A DNA stretch of 64,000 nucleotides, from the NCBI GenBank assembly GCA_900444965.1, contig UFRQ01000003.1, positions 1,860,001 through 1,924,000 of the forward strand, given 5' to 3'. This stretch comes from [Actinobacillus] rossii. GTDB taxonomy: Bacteria; Pseudomonadota; Gammaproteobacteria; Enterobacterales; Pasteurellaceae. Below are positions 38,298-46,682 of the stretch, piece by piece. Both the position numbers and the translations under genes were made by a program. The notes under the pieces are model-generated. The model searched no databases, was not told the origin of the DNA, and was given only the letters and a program-made list of their open reading frames with translations. How positions within the stretch are numbered: the first letter of the stretch is position 1; each line of letters begins with the position of its first letter.

Positions 38298-38798
38298 ATG
38301 AAACTCTATGAAATTGCCACGCAATATCAAAACATCGCGGAATTATTAGCCGATCCTGAATTTGCTGATAATCAAGACATTACGACCGCACTTGATAACA
38401 TCGAAGATGATTTTAACAACAAAGCGGTGAATGTGGTTAAGGCAATCAATATCGCTGAACACGATATAGACGCAATTGATTCAGAAATTAAACGCTTAAC
38501 CGCAATGAAAAAGGCACGCCAAAACCGCATTGATGAAATCAAAAATTACTTGAAATTCAATATGCAAAAAACAGGCATTTACAAAATCGAATGTCCGCTT
38601 TTTAAAATCAGTTACAGCGAACGCGCGCAAAGTGCGGTAGAAATTGATGAAAAGTTATTTATGGATAACAACATTAACGAAGATTTTGTAAACGTCAAAA
38701 TCACACCGAACAAAACCGCGATTAAAGACGCGCTAAAACGTGGTGAAAATGTGATAGGCGCAAAACTGGTCGATAGCCAAGTGTTAACGATTAAATGA
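38298..38798 (+). CDS. Gp157-family protein
   Basis: 166 residues from MKLYEIATQYQNIAELL. The coiled coil (HDIDAIDSEIKRLTAMKKAR) and CPLFKISYSERAQSAVEID are typical of siphovirus Gp157, a family found next to recombination genes and linked in streptococcal phage to phage resistance. Gene start chosen because GGATAAGAAA precedes this ATG and the family begins here. Confidence 0.8.
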   Translation: MKLYEIATQYQNIAELLADPEFADNQDITTALDNIEDDFNNKAVNVVKAINIAEHDIDAIDSEIKRLTAMKKARQNRIDEIKNYLKFNMQKTGIYKIECPLFKISYSERAQSAVEIDEKLFMDNNINEDFVNVKITPNKTAIKDALKRGENVIGAKLVDSQVLTIK

Positions 38799-38812
38799 TA
38801 GGTGTAAAAATA

Positions 38813-39553
38813 ATGAGTATAGCAACTTTAATTCTTGGGGAAAGCGGAACAGGTAAATCCACCAGTTTACGCAATCTTGATCCGACAAAAGTGAGCGTTT
38901 ATCAGTGTGCAAAGAAACCTTTACCGTTTAAATCTAAAGGTTGGAAAGATAGCGTGTTTTCTTATGATGATCTCAAAATAGTACACGTTCCTAAATTGGA
39001 TAAAAATAATAAACCAACAGGTGAAAAAATTGAGCAAATTCTTACGCCAGAACAAGCAATAACACGCTTTTTATTAAATAGCAAAAAAGACATTCTAATT
39101 ATAGATGATTTCCAATATCTAATGAGTTTTGAATTTATGGATACGATTGGAATGGATAAGAGCAAAGGTGCTAGTTATGACCGATTTAATAATATTGGCA
39201 ACAACGCATTTCGCATACTACGCTTAGCATCACAACTTCCAGATCATAAAAGAGTTTACATCCTTAATCACGTTGAAACTGATGATTTCGGCAAAATTAG
39301 ATTTAAAACAATTGGTAAGCTCTTAGACAAAATGATTGTGCCTGAAGGTTTATTCAGCCTTTCAATGAGAACTCAAATAGATAAAGACGGTTACCACTTC
39401 CGCACAAAAAATAACGGAGAAGATACCGTTAAAACACCAATGGGAATGTTTGAATTTGAACTTATCGACAACGATTTGAAATTCGTTGATGAAATGATTT
39501 GTGATTATTACGACATTGAAACAACAGAAACCACTCAACCAGAAGGAAATTAA
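38813..39553 (+). CDS. Sak4-like RecA-fold ATPase
   Basis: 246 residues from MSIATLILGESGTGKST. Walker A GESGTGKST (9-17) and Walker B DILIIDDFQYL (about 93-103) are clear. Small ATPases with this layout beside an SSB gene are Sak4-type single-strand annealing recombinases. The gene is between Gp157 and SSB. The tail is acidic (IETTETTQPEGN). Confidence 0.82.
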   Translation: MSIATLILGESGTGKSTSLRNLDPTKVSVYQCAKKPLPFKSKGWKDSVFSYDDLKIVHVPKLDKNNKPTGEKIEQILTPEQAITRFLLNSKKDILIIDDFQYLMSFEFMDTIGMDKSKGASYDRFNNIGNNAFRILRLASQLPDHKRVYILNHVETDDFGKIRFKTIGKLLDKMIVPEGLFSLSMRTQIDKDGYHFRTKNNGEDTVKTPMGMFEFELIDNDLKFVDEMICDYYDIETTETTQPEGN

Positions 39554-39555
39554 CA

Positions 39556-40194
39556 ATGACCCAACCTATTTTCACTTACAACCAAGAACAAGCAGTTAAA
39601 GCAGGTAATTCAGCATTTATCAGCGAAACAGGGGCTTATAACTGTAAAATCATCAGTGCGGAATATGTCCAATCTCAAGGTGGTGCGTTATCCCTTGAAT
39701 TTAGCGTAGAAACGCAAGAGGGGTTAAAAGGCAATTATCTCTCTGTTTATTATCAAGGCAAAGACGGACAACCACTGCAAGGCGGTCAAAATATGATACA
39801 GGCAATTATGGGCTGTACCGGTGTTCAAGTATTAACACAACAATTCAAAGACGGTAGAGCCTATGCCCCTGAATTAAGCGGTAAGTATGTGGGCTTGATG
39901 TTGCAAAAAGTCTTACGCACCAAACAAAATGGCTCAGATACCTACGGATTTAGTATTCTCTGCCCATACTTCATAAAAACCAAAAAAACCTTATCAGAAC
40001 ACATCGAAGACAAACCAGCAGAACGTATTCAATGGCTTGTTGAGCATACGAAAGATAAGGACGAACGAGACAAACAACAAAACCAACAACAAGGCTACCA
40101 AGCCCAACATCAATTCTACGGACAACAGGCAACACAGCCTAACTCACCGCAACAGCTTCCAGTAGATAATTTTGATGATGATATTCCGTTCTGA
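39556..40194 (+). CDS. Single-stranded DNA-binding protein
   Basis: 212 residues. The first 125 form an OB-fold domain (AYNCKIISAEYVQSQGGALSL...). A Gln-rich flexible linker follows, and the tip PVDNFDDDIPF reproduces the host SSB acidic tip that docks repair enzymes. It works with the Sak4-like ATPase in annealing recombination. The two genes are 2 bases apart. Confidence 0.85.
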   Translation: MTQPIFTYNQEQAVKAGNSAFISETGAYNCKIISAEYVQSQGGALSLEFSVETQEGLKGNYLSVYYQGKDGQPLQGGQNMIQAIMGCTGVQVLTQQFKDGRAYAPELSGKYVGLMLQKVLRTKQNGSDTYGFSILCPYFIKTKKTLSEHIEDKPAERIQWLVEHTKDKDERDKQQNQQQGYQAQHQFYGQQATQPNSPQQLPVDNFDDDIPF

Positions 40195-40200
40195 ATTTAA

Positions 40201-40222
40201 GGGCGTCATTACGCCCTTTTTT
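40201..40222 (+). terminator. Terminator after SSB
   Basis: GGGCGT-CATT-ACGCCC then TTTTTT, six bases after the SSB stop. The converging minus-strand gene ends within it. Confidence 0.88.
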
Positions 40223-40397
40223 GAGATTGCTTAAACAGCTCAACGGCTTGAATAATCAACTGATTTTGTGGAATGTTTAATTGCGTACTTAACTGCTCGA
40301 TTTCGGCAATCACAACTAAAGGAAGTTTGAACGCCTTGAGTTTAATACCGTGTTTTTCCTCACTGCGTCTAACAATTTCTGTTCTTGACATCGCCAT
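40209..40397 (-). CDS. Ribbon-helix-helix-like small protein
   Basis: 62 residues: MAMSRTEIVRRSEEKHGIKL..., with LNIPQNQLIIQAVELFKQSQK as the second helix pair of a ribbon-helix-helix/TraY-like fold. AAGGA ribosome site. It follows the Ibs-like peptide on the same strand. A repressor or antitoxin is possible. Confidence 0.65.
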   Translation of the reverse strand: MAMSRTEIVRRSEEKHGIKLKAFKLPLVVIAEIEQLSTQLNIPQNQLIIQAVELFKQSQKRA

Positions 40398-40424
40398 AAT
40401 AAATCCTTAACATTAGTTTTGAAG

Positions 40425-40450
40425 AACGAGAGAGATTTCTCCCTCTCGTT
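40425..40450 (-). terminator. Hairpin after the Ibs-like gene
   Basis: 11-bp stem AACGAGAGGGA with a GAAA loop and one G-T pair. The T run is weak, so it may be an RNA-stabilising end or a processing site before the next gene. Confidence 0.6.
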
Positions 40451-40464
40451 AAATTATCATCAAA

Positions 40465-40524
40465 TTAGTAAGCTGGCGAGCTAAGTACTAACAAGATGAT
40501 AACTAGGATAATGTATTTAAACAT
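40465..40524 (-). CDS. Ibs-like 19-residue hydrophobic toxin peptide
   Basis: Peptide MFKYIILVIILLVLSSPAY. It has the length, basic third residue, long Ile/Leu/Val core and Ser-x-x-AY end of the E. coli Ibs type I toxins (end SFSAY). AAGAGGA lies 7 bases before the ATG, a consensus-spaced promoter is at 40603-40631, and a stable hairpin follows the stop. Ibs peptides damage the inner membrane and are silenced by antisense Sib RNAs. Homology is by eye on a very short sequence. Confidence 0.65.
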   Translation of the reverse strand: MFKYIILVIILLVLSSPAY

Positions 40525-40602
40525 TTGATTATCCTCTTCAAAGTTGGGTAGATTAAAGGTCAGACCCAGCTCGTTTTCAGCATTATTACTGAAAACAAAA
40601 TC

Positions 40603-40631
40603 ATTATAAGTTAGTTATCTAACCGAATCAA
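40603..40631 (-). promoter_or_regulatory. Promoter of the Ibs-like transcript
   Basis: Minus strand -35 TTGATT (40626-40631), 17-base spacer, -10 TATAAT (40603-40608). The transcript would open with a GTTTTCAG/CTGAAAAC hairpin (40572-40595), leaving a 5' leader of about 70 bases before the peptide. Confidence 0.75.
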
Positions 40632-40644
40632 GTATTATTTCACT

Positions 40645-40668
40645 AAGCCATCGTTTTTACGGTGGCTT
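40645..40668 (+). terminator. Plus-strand terminator, possible end of an antisense RNA
   Basis: AAGCCATCG/CGGTGGCTT stem then TTTTTTATT. The SSB transcript already ended at 40201-40222, so this one must serve another plus-strand RNA starting between, plausibly one antisense to the leader of the Ibs-like mRNA. A weak promoter pair TTGATT/TAGATT lies at 40525-40554. Confidence 0.7.
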
Positions 40669-40695
40669 TTTTATTGCAACATTTTCACCAAAACC

Positions 40696-40721
40696 AACCG
40701 CTTGTCGCAATACAGGCGGTT
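40696..40721 (+). terminator. Second plus-strand terminator
   Basis: AACCGC/GCGGTT with a 14-base loop and TTTTTTATT following, about 45 bases before the next gene. Confidence 0.65.
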
Positions 40722-40768
40722 TTTTATTACCCAAAATCAACAACCAATCCAAAAATAGGAGAACTCAA

Positions 40769-41125
40769 ATGAGCAACTTAACCCCATTTAGTCAAACTTT
40801 ATCAAAACTCAACCGTGGAGAACTTAACGATGAACTAACCGATGTATTAGCTGAAGTCGTCAAAGCCGTGCGTTCAACACGCAAACAAGGTTCAGTTACT
40901 CTAACCTTGAATGTTGCAATGCTGAACACTCGCACAGAAGATTCAATAAAAATCACACCTAAAGTCAGCCATAAAATTCCTGAACTTGATCGTGAAGAAA
41001 GTATTGTCTTTTCAACTGCTGGTGGTGACGTGTTATTTGATGACCCGAATCAATTAAAAATGGACTTAAAAGCTGTTGAAGAAAAACCAAAAGGTCAGCT
41101 CAAAGTTTTAAACCCAGCTGCTTAA
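40769..41125 (+). CDS. Unknown phage protein before the DUF2303 gene
   Basis: 118 residues: MSNLTPFSQTLSKLNRGELN..., a compact alpha/beta protein with GSVTLTLNVAMLNT and FSTAGGDVLFDDPNQLKM. GGAG ribosome site. Regularly found with DUF2303 genes in related phages as far as I recall; function unknown. Confidence 0.6.
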   Translation: MSNLTPFSQTLSKLNRGELNDELTDVLAEVVKAVRSTRKQGSVTLTLNVAMLNTRTEDSIKITPKVSHKIPELDREESIVFSTAGGDVLFDDPNQLKMDLKAVEEKPKGQLKVLNPAA

Positions 41126-41163
41126 TCTAAACATTATTAACTTAAAATAGAAGGAATCCTTAT

Positions 41164-41961
41164 ATGGAACAAATTATCAAAGAAATCGCAAGCCTAGCTT
41201 CAAATGGTTTAAATGTTGGCGCATTTGCAGGTACGCCTGCAATTCTTGCCCGTGATGATTTTGACATTAAGTCATTAGAACATTTACAACCGACACCGAA
41301 TCGTATCCGCCAAGCTGTTACAGTTTCTACGGCTAAATCGCTCATTGATTACGTTAATAAATTCAAAGTTGATGGCACATCAATTTTCTGTGATTTAGAA
41401 AAATTAAACGTGAAAGCCATTTTTGACTATCACGCAAACCCAAGCGAAGCACGCTGGGGCGATCATACAGCCAGTTACACTTGCCCACATTCAAAAGATT
41501 GGAAGGCTTGGAGCGGTAAGAATAAAAGTGCAATGAGTCAAATTGAATTTGCTCAATTCATTGAAAATAACATTCATTGCGTAGCAAGTGAAGGTAACGT
41601 AGCAAGTGGCGCTGAACTACTAGCTATGGTGCTTACCTTTGAAGAAACTCGTAAATCTGAATTTAAATCGGTGCAGCGTTTACAAGATGGCACAATGTCA
41701 TTTGCTTTCACAGATGAAAAAACTGGTGGTGGTAAAACACGCCTGCCAGAAGAAATCATCTTAGGTTTACAACCATTCCACAATGGCGATTACTACCAAA
41801 TTAAGGCTCGCATTCGTTATCGTATCAAAGATGGTTTATTAAATTTATGGTATGAACTCATCAATCCTGAAAAAGTGATTGAAGATGCGTTTAATACTAC
41901 GATTGAAAATCTGAAAGCGAATATTCCTGATGTGGATTTCTACGAAGGGAATTTAGCATAA
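41164..41961 (+). CDS. DUF2303 protein
   Basis: 265 residues. It has SLASNGLNVGAFAGTPAILA at the start and FDYHANPSEARWGDHTASY at about 80-98, the DUF2303 pattern. It is one of the early-arm accessory proteins, function unknown, and has its own terminator. Confidence 0.82.
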   Translation: MEQIIKEIASLASNGLNVGAFAGTPAILARDDFDIKSLEHLQPTPNRIRQAVTVSTAKSLIDYVNKFKVDGTSIFCDLEKLNVKAIFDYHANPSEARWGDHTASYTCPHSKDWKAWSGKNKSAMSQIEFAQFIENNIHCVASEGNVASGAELLAMVLTFEETRKSEFKSVQRLQDGTMSFAFTDEKTGGGKTRLPEEIILGLQPFHNGDYYQIKARIRYRIKDGLLNLWYELINPEKVIEDAFNTTIENLKANIPDVDFYEGNLA

Positions 41962-41971
41962 TTATAAAACA

Positions 41972-42001
41972 AAACCGCTTGGAAGTAATTTCAAGCGGTT
42001 T
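41972..42001 (+). terminator. Terminator after the DUF2303 gene
   Basis: Perfect 10-bp stem AAACCGCTTG/CAAGCGGTTT and TTTTCATT. Confidence 0.85.
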
Positions 42002-42020
42002 TCATTAATGGTAATGAAAA

Positions 42021-42701
42021 ATGATTTCAGAGAAAGACAAACAAGCAATTTTGAACGGTGCATACTGTGTAAGTCGTAAAGGTTATAAATGTAAATTCGT
42101 AGGTAATGCAGCCAATACTGACGATTACACGCATACATTTATTTACCTCAATAAAGAGGGGCTAATATACACTTTGATGAAATTGAATCATAATTTTAAA
42201 AACTATGAAAAAATGGATTCTGATTTTGATGTTGTAGGTCTATGGGAAGACAAACCAGAACCTTTTAATTTAGATAAAGCATTAGCTGGTGAGCCAGTGA
42301 TGGTTAGAAGTGGAAAAAAAGCATATATAACTGCTATGCCTCCTGAATATAAAGGTCAATACCCACTTATGGGATATGTTGTTGAACCTGAAAATGTAAA
42401 TGGTATTGAATCTTACTCATGGACTTTAAAAGGTAGAAGTAGCTTGCGTACTCAATCACATCAATATGATATTGTTGGCATGTGGAAAGAGCCTGAATCT
42501 GTATCAAACACCGTAACTTTAACTCTACCTTGCTCATTAAGAGAACCTAAAGATGCGATGTGGGTTGTCTACCCGTATGGCTGTAATAAATCAGTTTACG
42601 GTAAAGATATTACATCAGATATCTTTGCTCAAGGACCTTACTTTGCCTCAAAAGCAGACGCTCAAGCGTGGTTTGACGCAATGCAGAACAATCGCAGATA
42701 A
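42021..42701 (+). CDS. Unknown protein with an internal repeat
   Basis: 226 residues. Two similar units end in DVVGLWEDKPE (about residue 73) and DIVGMWKEPES (about 153), each preceded by a GKKAYI/GYKCKF-like strand, so the protein arose by internal duplication. The C-terminal part (ASKADAQAWFDAMQNN) looks like a small helical domain. No named family. Confidence 0.65.
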   Translation: MISEKDKQAILNGAYCVSRKGYKCKFVGNAANTDDYTHTFIYLNKEGLIYTLMKLNHNFKNYEKMDSDFDVVGLWEDKPEPFNLDKALAGEPVMVRSGKKAYITAMPPEYKGQYPLMGYVVEPENVNGIESYSWTLKGRSSLRTQSHQYDIVGMWKEPESVSNTVTLTLPCSLREPKDAMWVVYPYGCNKSVYGKDITSDIFAQGPYFASKADAQAWFDAMQNNRR

Positions 42702-42717
42702 ACCGCCTAGTGCGGTT
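42701..42717 (+). terminator. Terminator carrying an uptake-type core
   Basis: AACCGC-CTAGT-GCGGTT followed by TTG and TTATTTT. The right arm holds AGTGCGGT, so the terminator doubles as part of an uptake sequence, common in this family. Confidence 0.65.
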
Positions 42718-42739
42718 TTGTTATTTTAGGGAGTAATAA

Positions 42740-43309
42740 ATGAAAAATTTTACCCAATCATTCTTAAATAGCATTCAAGAGCATCAACTTACTATTCTTG
42801 AAAATTCAGAAAACGTTAAATGTTTCAAAATGGCAAGACCTCATACTATTGCTATGTCGTTTACTGTTATTTACGCAGATAACAAGGTAATTATTACTGG
42901 CGATATGGGGCATTACGTGTTTGGTTACTTGTCAAATCCTTATGATTTTTTTCTTAGCGAAAGTACATTAAATGCAAGCTATATCGCCCAAAAAGTCATT
43001 TCTCAAGATACTGTACGTCCAGTTCAGAAATACGATTCAGTTGTAGCAGAGCAAGAAATTCGTAGAGCAATTCACGAATATGCGGATTTTGATTTATCAA
43101 AAGAACTTTATGAATCGTTAGAAAACATCGATTTTGAGTCAGAACATGAAGTAGAACACTGGCTTTACTCACTAGAAGATAAAGCTAGAGATGTTTTCAA
43201 TGAAGTAAATATGAGTGATTTTACGGTATTAAGTGATAATTTTAGCTGGTGTATTCAAGCTATCGCTTGGGCAACAAGAGAATTTGATAAAGTGGTGTAC
43301 AATGACTAA
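42740..43309 (+). CDS. Unknown early-arm protein
   Basis: 189 residues: MKNFTQSFLNSIQEHQLTIL..., with VIYADNKVIITGDMGHYVFG and a Trp-rich C-terminus (FSWCIQAIAWATREF). It overlaps the start of the HNH gene by 8 bases. Similar proteins occur in many enterobacterial and Pasteurellaceae phages without known function. Confidence 0.65.
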   Translation: MKNFTQSFLNSIQEHQLTILENSENVKCFKMARPHTIAMSFTVIYADNKVIITGDMGHYVFGYLSNPYDFFLSESTLNASYIAQKVISQDTVRPVQKYDSVVAEQEIRRAIHEYADFDLSKELYESLENIDFESEHEVEHWLYSLEDKARDVFNEVNMSDFTVLSDNFSWCIQAIAWATREFDKVVYND

Positions 43310-43886
43310 AGAAAACAACGGCTGGATTAGTGTTGAGGGGTATGAAGATTGTTATGAAATAAATGCTATTGGACAAATTAGAAGTATAGAACGACTAATT
43401 TATAAATCTAATGGGACAATGCAACGACTTAAAAGCAAGATATTAAAAACTCATTTAAATTCGTCTGGCTATCCTGTATTGCGATTAAGTAATTTAACAA
43501 ACGGAAAGCGTGAAATGGTTAGGCTTCATAGATTATTAGCTAAACATTTTATACCTAATCCAGAAAATAAACCTGAAGTAAACCATATTGATGGAGACAA
43601 ACAAAATTTTTCTCTATCGAATTTAGAATGGGTAACACCAAGAGAAAATCGAAAACATGCTTGGGACTCCGGACTTAGAACACGGGAGCATTTGCCAGTA
43701 CATTATGGAGAAAATAAATACAATTCTAAGTTAACAAATAATAAAGTAATAGAAATGAGAAAATTAAGAGATTCGGGAGTCTCTTACAGCAAAATCGCAA
43801 AATTATTTTCTATACATAAGACTACTGCGATGAACGCAATAAATGGAATTACTTGGAAATTTGTCCCACCGCCACCAACAAAATAA
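43302..43886 (+). CDS. Free-standing HNH homing endonuclease (NUMOD4 type)
   Basis: 194 residues from MTKENNGWISVEGYEDCYEI. The N-terminal NUMOD4 motif (WISVEGYEDCYEINAIGQIRS), the HNH core (VRLHRLLAKHFIP, EVNHIDGDKQNFSLSNLEWV) and a C-terminal helix-turn-helix (GVSYSKIAKLFSIHKTTAMN) are clear. It lies just before the intein-bearing methyltransferase. Likely a selfish gene. The start at 43302 is preferred to an in-frame ATG 69 bases upstream, which lies inside the preceding gene. Confidence 0.92.
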   Translation: MTKENNGWISVEGYEDCYEINAIGQIRSIERLIYKSNGTMQRLKSKILKTHLNSSGYPVLRLSNLTNGKREMVRLHRLLAKHFIPNPENKPEVNHIDGDKQNFSLSNLEWVTPRENRKHAWDSGLRTREHLPVHYGENKYNSKLTNNKVIEMRKLRDSGVSYSKIAKLFSIHKTTAMNAINGITWKFVPPPPTK

Positions 43887-43893
43887 CCAATAC

Positions 43894-43915
43894 AGCCCAC
43901 AAACGTGGGCTTTTT
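43894..43915 (+). terminator. Terminator after the HNH gene
   Basis: AGCCCAC-AAAC-GTGGGC stem then TTTTTAATT. Confidence 0.85.
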
Positions 43916-43968
43916 AATTAACAAAATCAGACCGCTCTTTATGGGCGGTTTTCTTTTATGGAGAAAAA

Positions 43969-46137
43969 ATGTTTACCTATGGCTCAATTTGCTCTGGGAT
44001 TGAAGCGGTAAGCGTGGCTTGGCAAGAAATCGGGAAACCATTATGGTTTTCTGAAATTGAGCCCTTCCCTTGTGCTGTGCTTGCTCATCATTATCCGGAT
44101 GTGCCAAATCTAGGCGATATGACCACCCTACCACAAAAAATTCTCAATCGTGAAATCCCTACTCCTGATGTTTTAGTTGGTGGAACACCTTGTTTTACAG
44201 CTGGACATATGGTTTTAACAGATAAAGGATATATGCCAATAGAGACACTTTCTGTTGGTGACTTAGTTGTTACTCATCAAGGACGACTAAAACCCATCTT
44301 GCGTGTGGGTAGCGAAATAAAACAAGTTGGGAAATTAACGGCGGTTGGCTTGCCTGAACCAATCGTCTGTACTCCTGAACATCCTTTTTATGCTCAAAAA
44401 TGGCAGACCACAAACACCAAAAAGAATGGCAAATATCATAGGAAAACTATCATTTCCGAACCCGAGTGGATTGAGGCTCATAAATTAGAAGGCTATCAAT
44501 GGGTATCATTAACTGATTTCTCAGTTATGCCTTATGGTGGTTTTCACAGCAAACTAACGGATGAAGATGTGCTTTTGATTGCTGGTTATTATCTTGGTGA
44601 TGGTTGGATAAGAAGATGGAAAGGCAAAAATAAAAAAGCTGTTGTTATTTCTGTAAATAAAGAGAAATATCGGAAGTTTTCTCTTTCTTTTGCCAAGCTT
44701 TCTCATCATATTACTACCGAAAATAATTCGGTAATTAAAATCACTATTTGTGACACTGAACTTGCTGATTTTCTTTATTCGCAATTTGGTGAGAAAGCCG
44801 GCGGAAAAACTATACCGGCTTGGTGTTTATCTCATTCTTTCAGAAGTAAAATTTTTGAAGGGTATATGATTACCGATGGCTCTTTTAGAAACGGAGTTTA
44901 TACCGCAAATAGCATTTCGAAATCCCTTGCTTACGGCATTGCTGCATTATCCCAAACCTTAGGATATACCTCATCTGTTTCCAAAGTAACTGTTGCTCCG
45001 ACAAAAGAAATCCAAGGAAGAATTGTCAATCAGAATGACTATTATCAAATGCGAGCGTTCCTCCAATCGACATCAAGAAAAAGTCGCCTTGATGAAAATA
45101 GATTATTGAGAAGCGTGCAATCCTTTGAGATAACTGGAAATGAAGTTGTTTATAACATTGAGGTGGCAGATGACAACAGCTACATCTTAAATAATGCCGT
45201 TGTCCATAACTGCCAAGCATTTTCTGTTGCAGGTAAACGAGAAAGTCTTGACGACGAACGAGGAAATTTAACCTTAACTTTAATTCATATTTTGGAGGCG
45301 ATTGACTATGTTAGAAAACAAGACGGGAAACAACCCTGTGTGCTTGTTTGGGAAAATGTCCCAGGTGTGCTATCCACCAAGGACAACGCTTTCGGACACT
45401 TTTTGGCTGGATTGGTTCAGGAATGTCAGCCATTACAACCACCAAGGGAAAAATGGACGGACGCTGGTTATGTGCATTCAGCGAGAACAGTTTGCTGGCG
45501 AACGCTCAATGCTCAATACTTCGGTGTTGCCCAACGTCGTAAAAGAGTGTTCCTTGTGGCAAGTGCTAGAAAACGAAGTATCGCCCAAGTACTCATTGAG
45601 TGCAAAAGCGTGCGAGGGCATTTTACGACGAGCGAAAGTGAGAGGAAAGCTGTTACCGGATTCATTGAAACAAGCTTTGGAGCGTATCGCCAATCAGAGC
45701 AAGGTGGAACTTTAAAAGCATCAGGTGGGGTATTAAGCGGAGGAAGCGAAACCCTTATCGTTCACGGCACACAGGACCATATTGTAAATCAAAATATTGC
45801 ACATTGTTTAGGGCGAAATAGCGGACAAGAGAACGTGTTATTTGACATCGCGCATCGCTCTGATGTAGTAAGAGTACAAGATACCAATACTCTCACAAGT
45901 ACAGATATTCACGCTATATCCACATCTACTCTTGTTCGTAAACTTACACCTATTGAATGTGAACGGTTGCAAGGCTTTCCTGATAACTACACGCAAATTC
46001 CTTATCGCAACAAACCGGCAGAAGATTGCCCTGATAGCCCACGTTATAAAGCTATTGGTAATTCAATGGCGGTGCCTGTAATGGAATGGATTGGGCTAAG
46101 ACTACAAGATTATTTAACTATGGAGAAAACAAAATGA
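43969..46137 (+). CDS. DNA cytosine-5 methyltransferase interrupted by an intein at its catalytic Cys
   Basis: 722-residue precursor, 382 after splicing. C5 methyltransferase motifs: I (FTYGSICSGIEAVSVAW), IV (GGTP, then Cys-QAFSVAGKR after the intein), VI (VLVWENVPGV), VIII (AQRRKRVFLVA), X (RYKAIGNSMAVPV). The intein occupies residues 75-414, so the catalytic Cys is the +1 residue of the intein and the enzyme is inactive until spliced. Short target-recognition region near residues 530-640. Likely protects phage DNA from restriction. Confidence 0.93.
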   Translation: MFTYGSICSGIEAVSVAWQEIGKPLWFSEIEPFPCAVLAHHYPDVPNLGDMTTLPQKILNREIPTPDVLVGGTPCFTAGHMVLTDKGYMPIETLSVGDLVVTHQGRLKPILRVGSEIKQVGKLTAVGLPEPIVCTPEHPFYAQKWQTTNTKKNGKYHRKTIISEPEWIEAHKLEGYQWVSLTDFSVMPYGGFHSKLTDEDVLLIAGYYLGDGWIRRWKGKNKKAVVISVNKEKYRKFSLSFAKLSHHITTENNSVIKITICDTELADFLYSQFGEKAGGKTIPAWCLSHSFRSKIFEGYMITDGSFRNGVYTANSISKSLAYGIAALSQTLGYTSSVSKVTVAPTKEIQGRIVNQNDYYQMRAFLQSTSRKSRLDENRLLRSVQSFEITGNEVVYNIEVADDNSYILNNAVVHNCQAFSVAGKRESLDDERGNLTLTLIHILEAIDYVRKQDGKQPCVLVWENVPGVLSTKDNAFGHFLAGLVQECQPLQPPREKWTDAGYVHSARTVCWRTLNAQYFGVAQRRKRVFLVASARKRSIAQVLIECKSVRGHFTTSESERKAVTGFIETSFGAYRQSEQGGTLKASGGVLSGGSETLIVHGTQDHIVNQNIAHCLGRNSGQENVLFDIAHRSDVVRVQDTNTLTSTDIHAISTSTLVRKLTPIECERLQGFPDNYTQIPYRNKPAEDCPDSPRYKAIGNSMAVPVMEWIGLRLQDYLTMEKTK
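44191..45210 (+). other. LAGLIDADG-type intein in the methyltransferase, 340 residues
   Basis: Starts Cys1 (tgt 44191-44193) with block A CFTAGHMVLTDKGYMPIE; block B CTPEHPFYA with Thr61 and His64; two dodecapeptides LLIAGYYLGDGW and FEGYMITDGSF of a LAGLIDADG endonuclease; C-terminal VYNIEVADDNSYIL and VVHN, then Cys+1. All splicing residues are present, so it is probably active. Confidence 0.93.
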
Positions 46138-46682
46138 ACCGACTTATCCAACAAATCGAACAATGGGCGGAAGACCGCAACCTGATTAAAGGCTCAACGC
46201 CACAAAAACAAATGCTTAAACTGATGGAAGAGTTTGGCGAACTCTGCGGAGGCATTGCCAAAAATAAGCCTGAAGTGATTAAAGATAGTATCGGGGATTG
46301 TTTTGTGGTTTTGGTTATTTTGGAAAATCAGCTTTATAAATTAGGTCTAACATCGGGAATAGACTGTGCTAACTGGGAAAGTGTAATCAAAGAATACGAC
46401 GATCATATACTGTATGAATTACGAAATAAAAATTTAGATAATACTTTAGAGATTATTAAAGATGTACATATGTTTATCCAAACATCTGGAAGGATTACAA
46501 AAAGTTTCTATAACGGTTATAAATTGACGAGAGATTTACGACTTCTTGTCGGTAACTTGTATATGATCTCTTATTGGAGTGAGCAACCTTTTGAAGAAAG
46601 CATCCAACACGCCTACGACCAAATCAAAGACCGCAATGGAAAAATGATAGATGGTGTGTTTGTTAAAGAGGAAGATTTATGA
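46134..46682 (+). CDS. MazG-like nucleotide pyrophosphohydrolase
   Basis: 182 residues from MNRLIQQIEQWAEDRNL. LKLMEEFGELCGGIAKNK and VIKDSIGDCFVVLVIL carry the MazG-type metal site (Glu-Glu-x-x-Glu and Asp). About 75 extra residues lie between this core and the C-terminal RNGKMIDGVFVKEEDL. ATG overlaps the methyltransferase stop (ATGA). Might hydrolyse (d)NTPs or lower alarmone levels. Confidence 0.8.
   Translation: MNRLIQQIEQWAEDRNLIKGSTPQKQMLKLMEEFGELCGGIAKNKPEVIKDSIGDCFVVLVILENQLYKLGLTSGIDCANWESVIKEYDDHILYELRNKNLDNTLEIIKDVHMFIQTSGRITKSFYNGYKLTRDLRLLVGNLYMISYWSEQPFEESIQHAYDQIKDRNGKMIDGVFVKEEDL

Noticed and set aside
45302..45715. 137-codon plus-strand frame inside the methyltransferase gene
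   Set aside because: It overlaps the conserved methyltransferase motifs in another frame, has no ribosome site and reads like a shadow frame.
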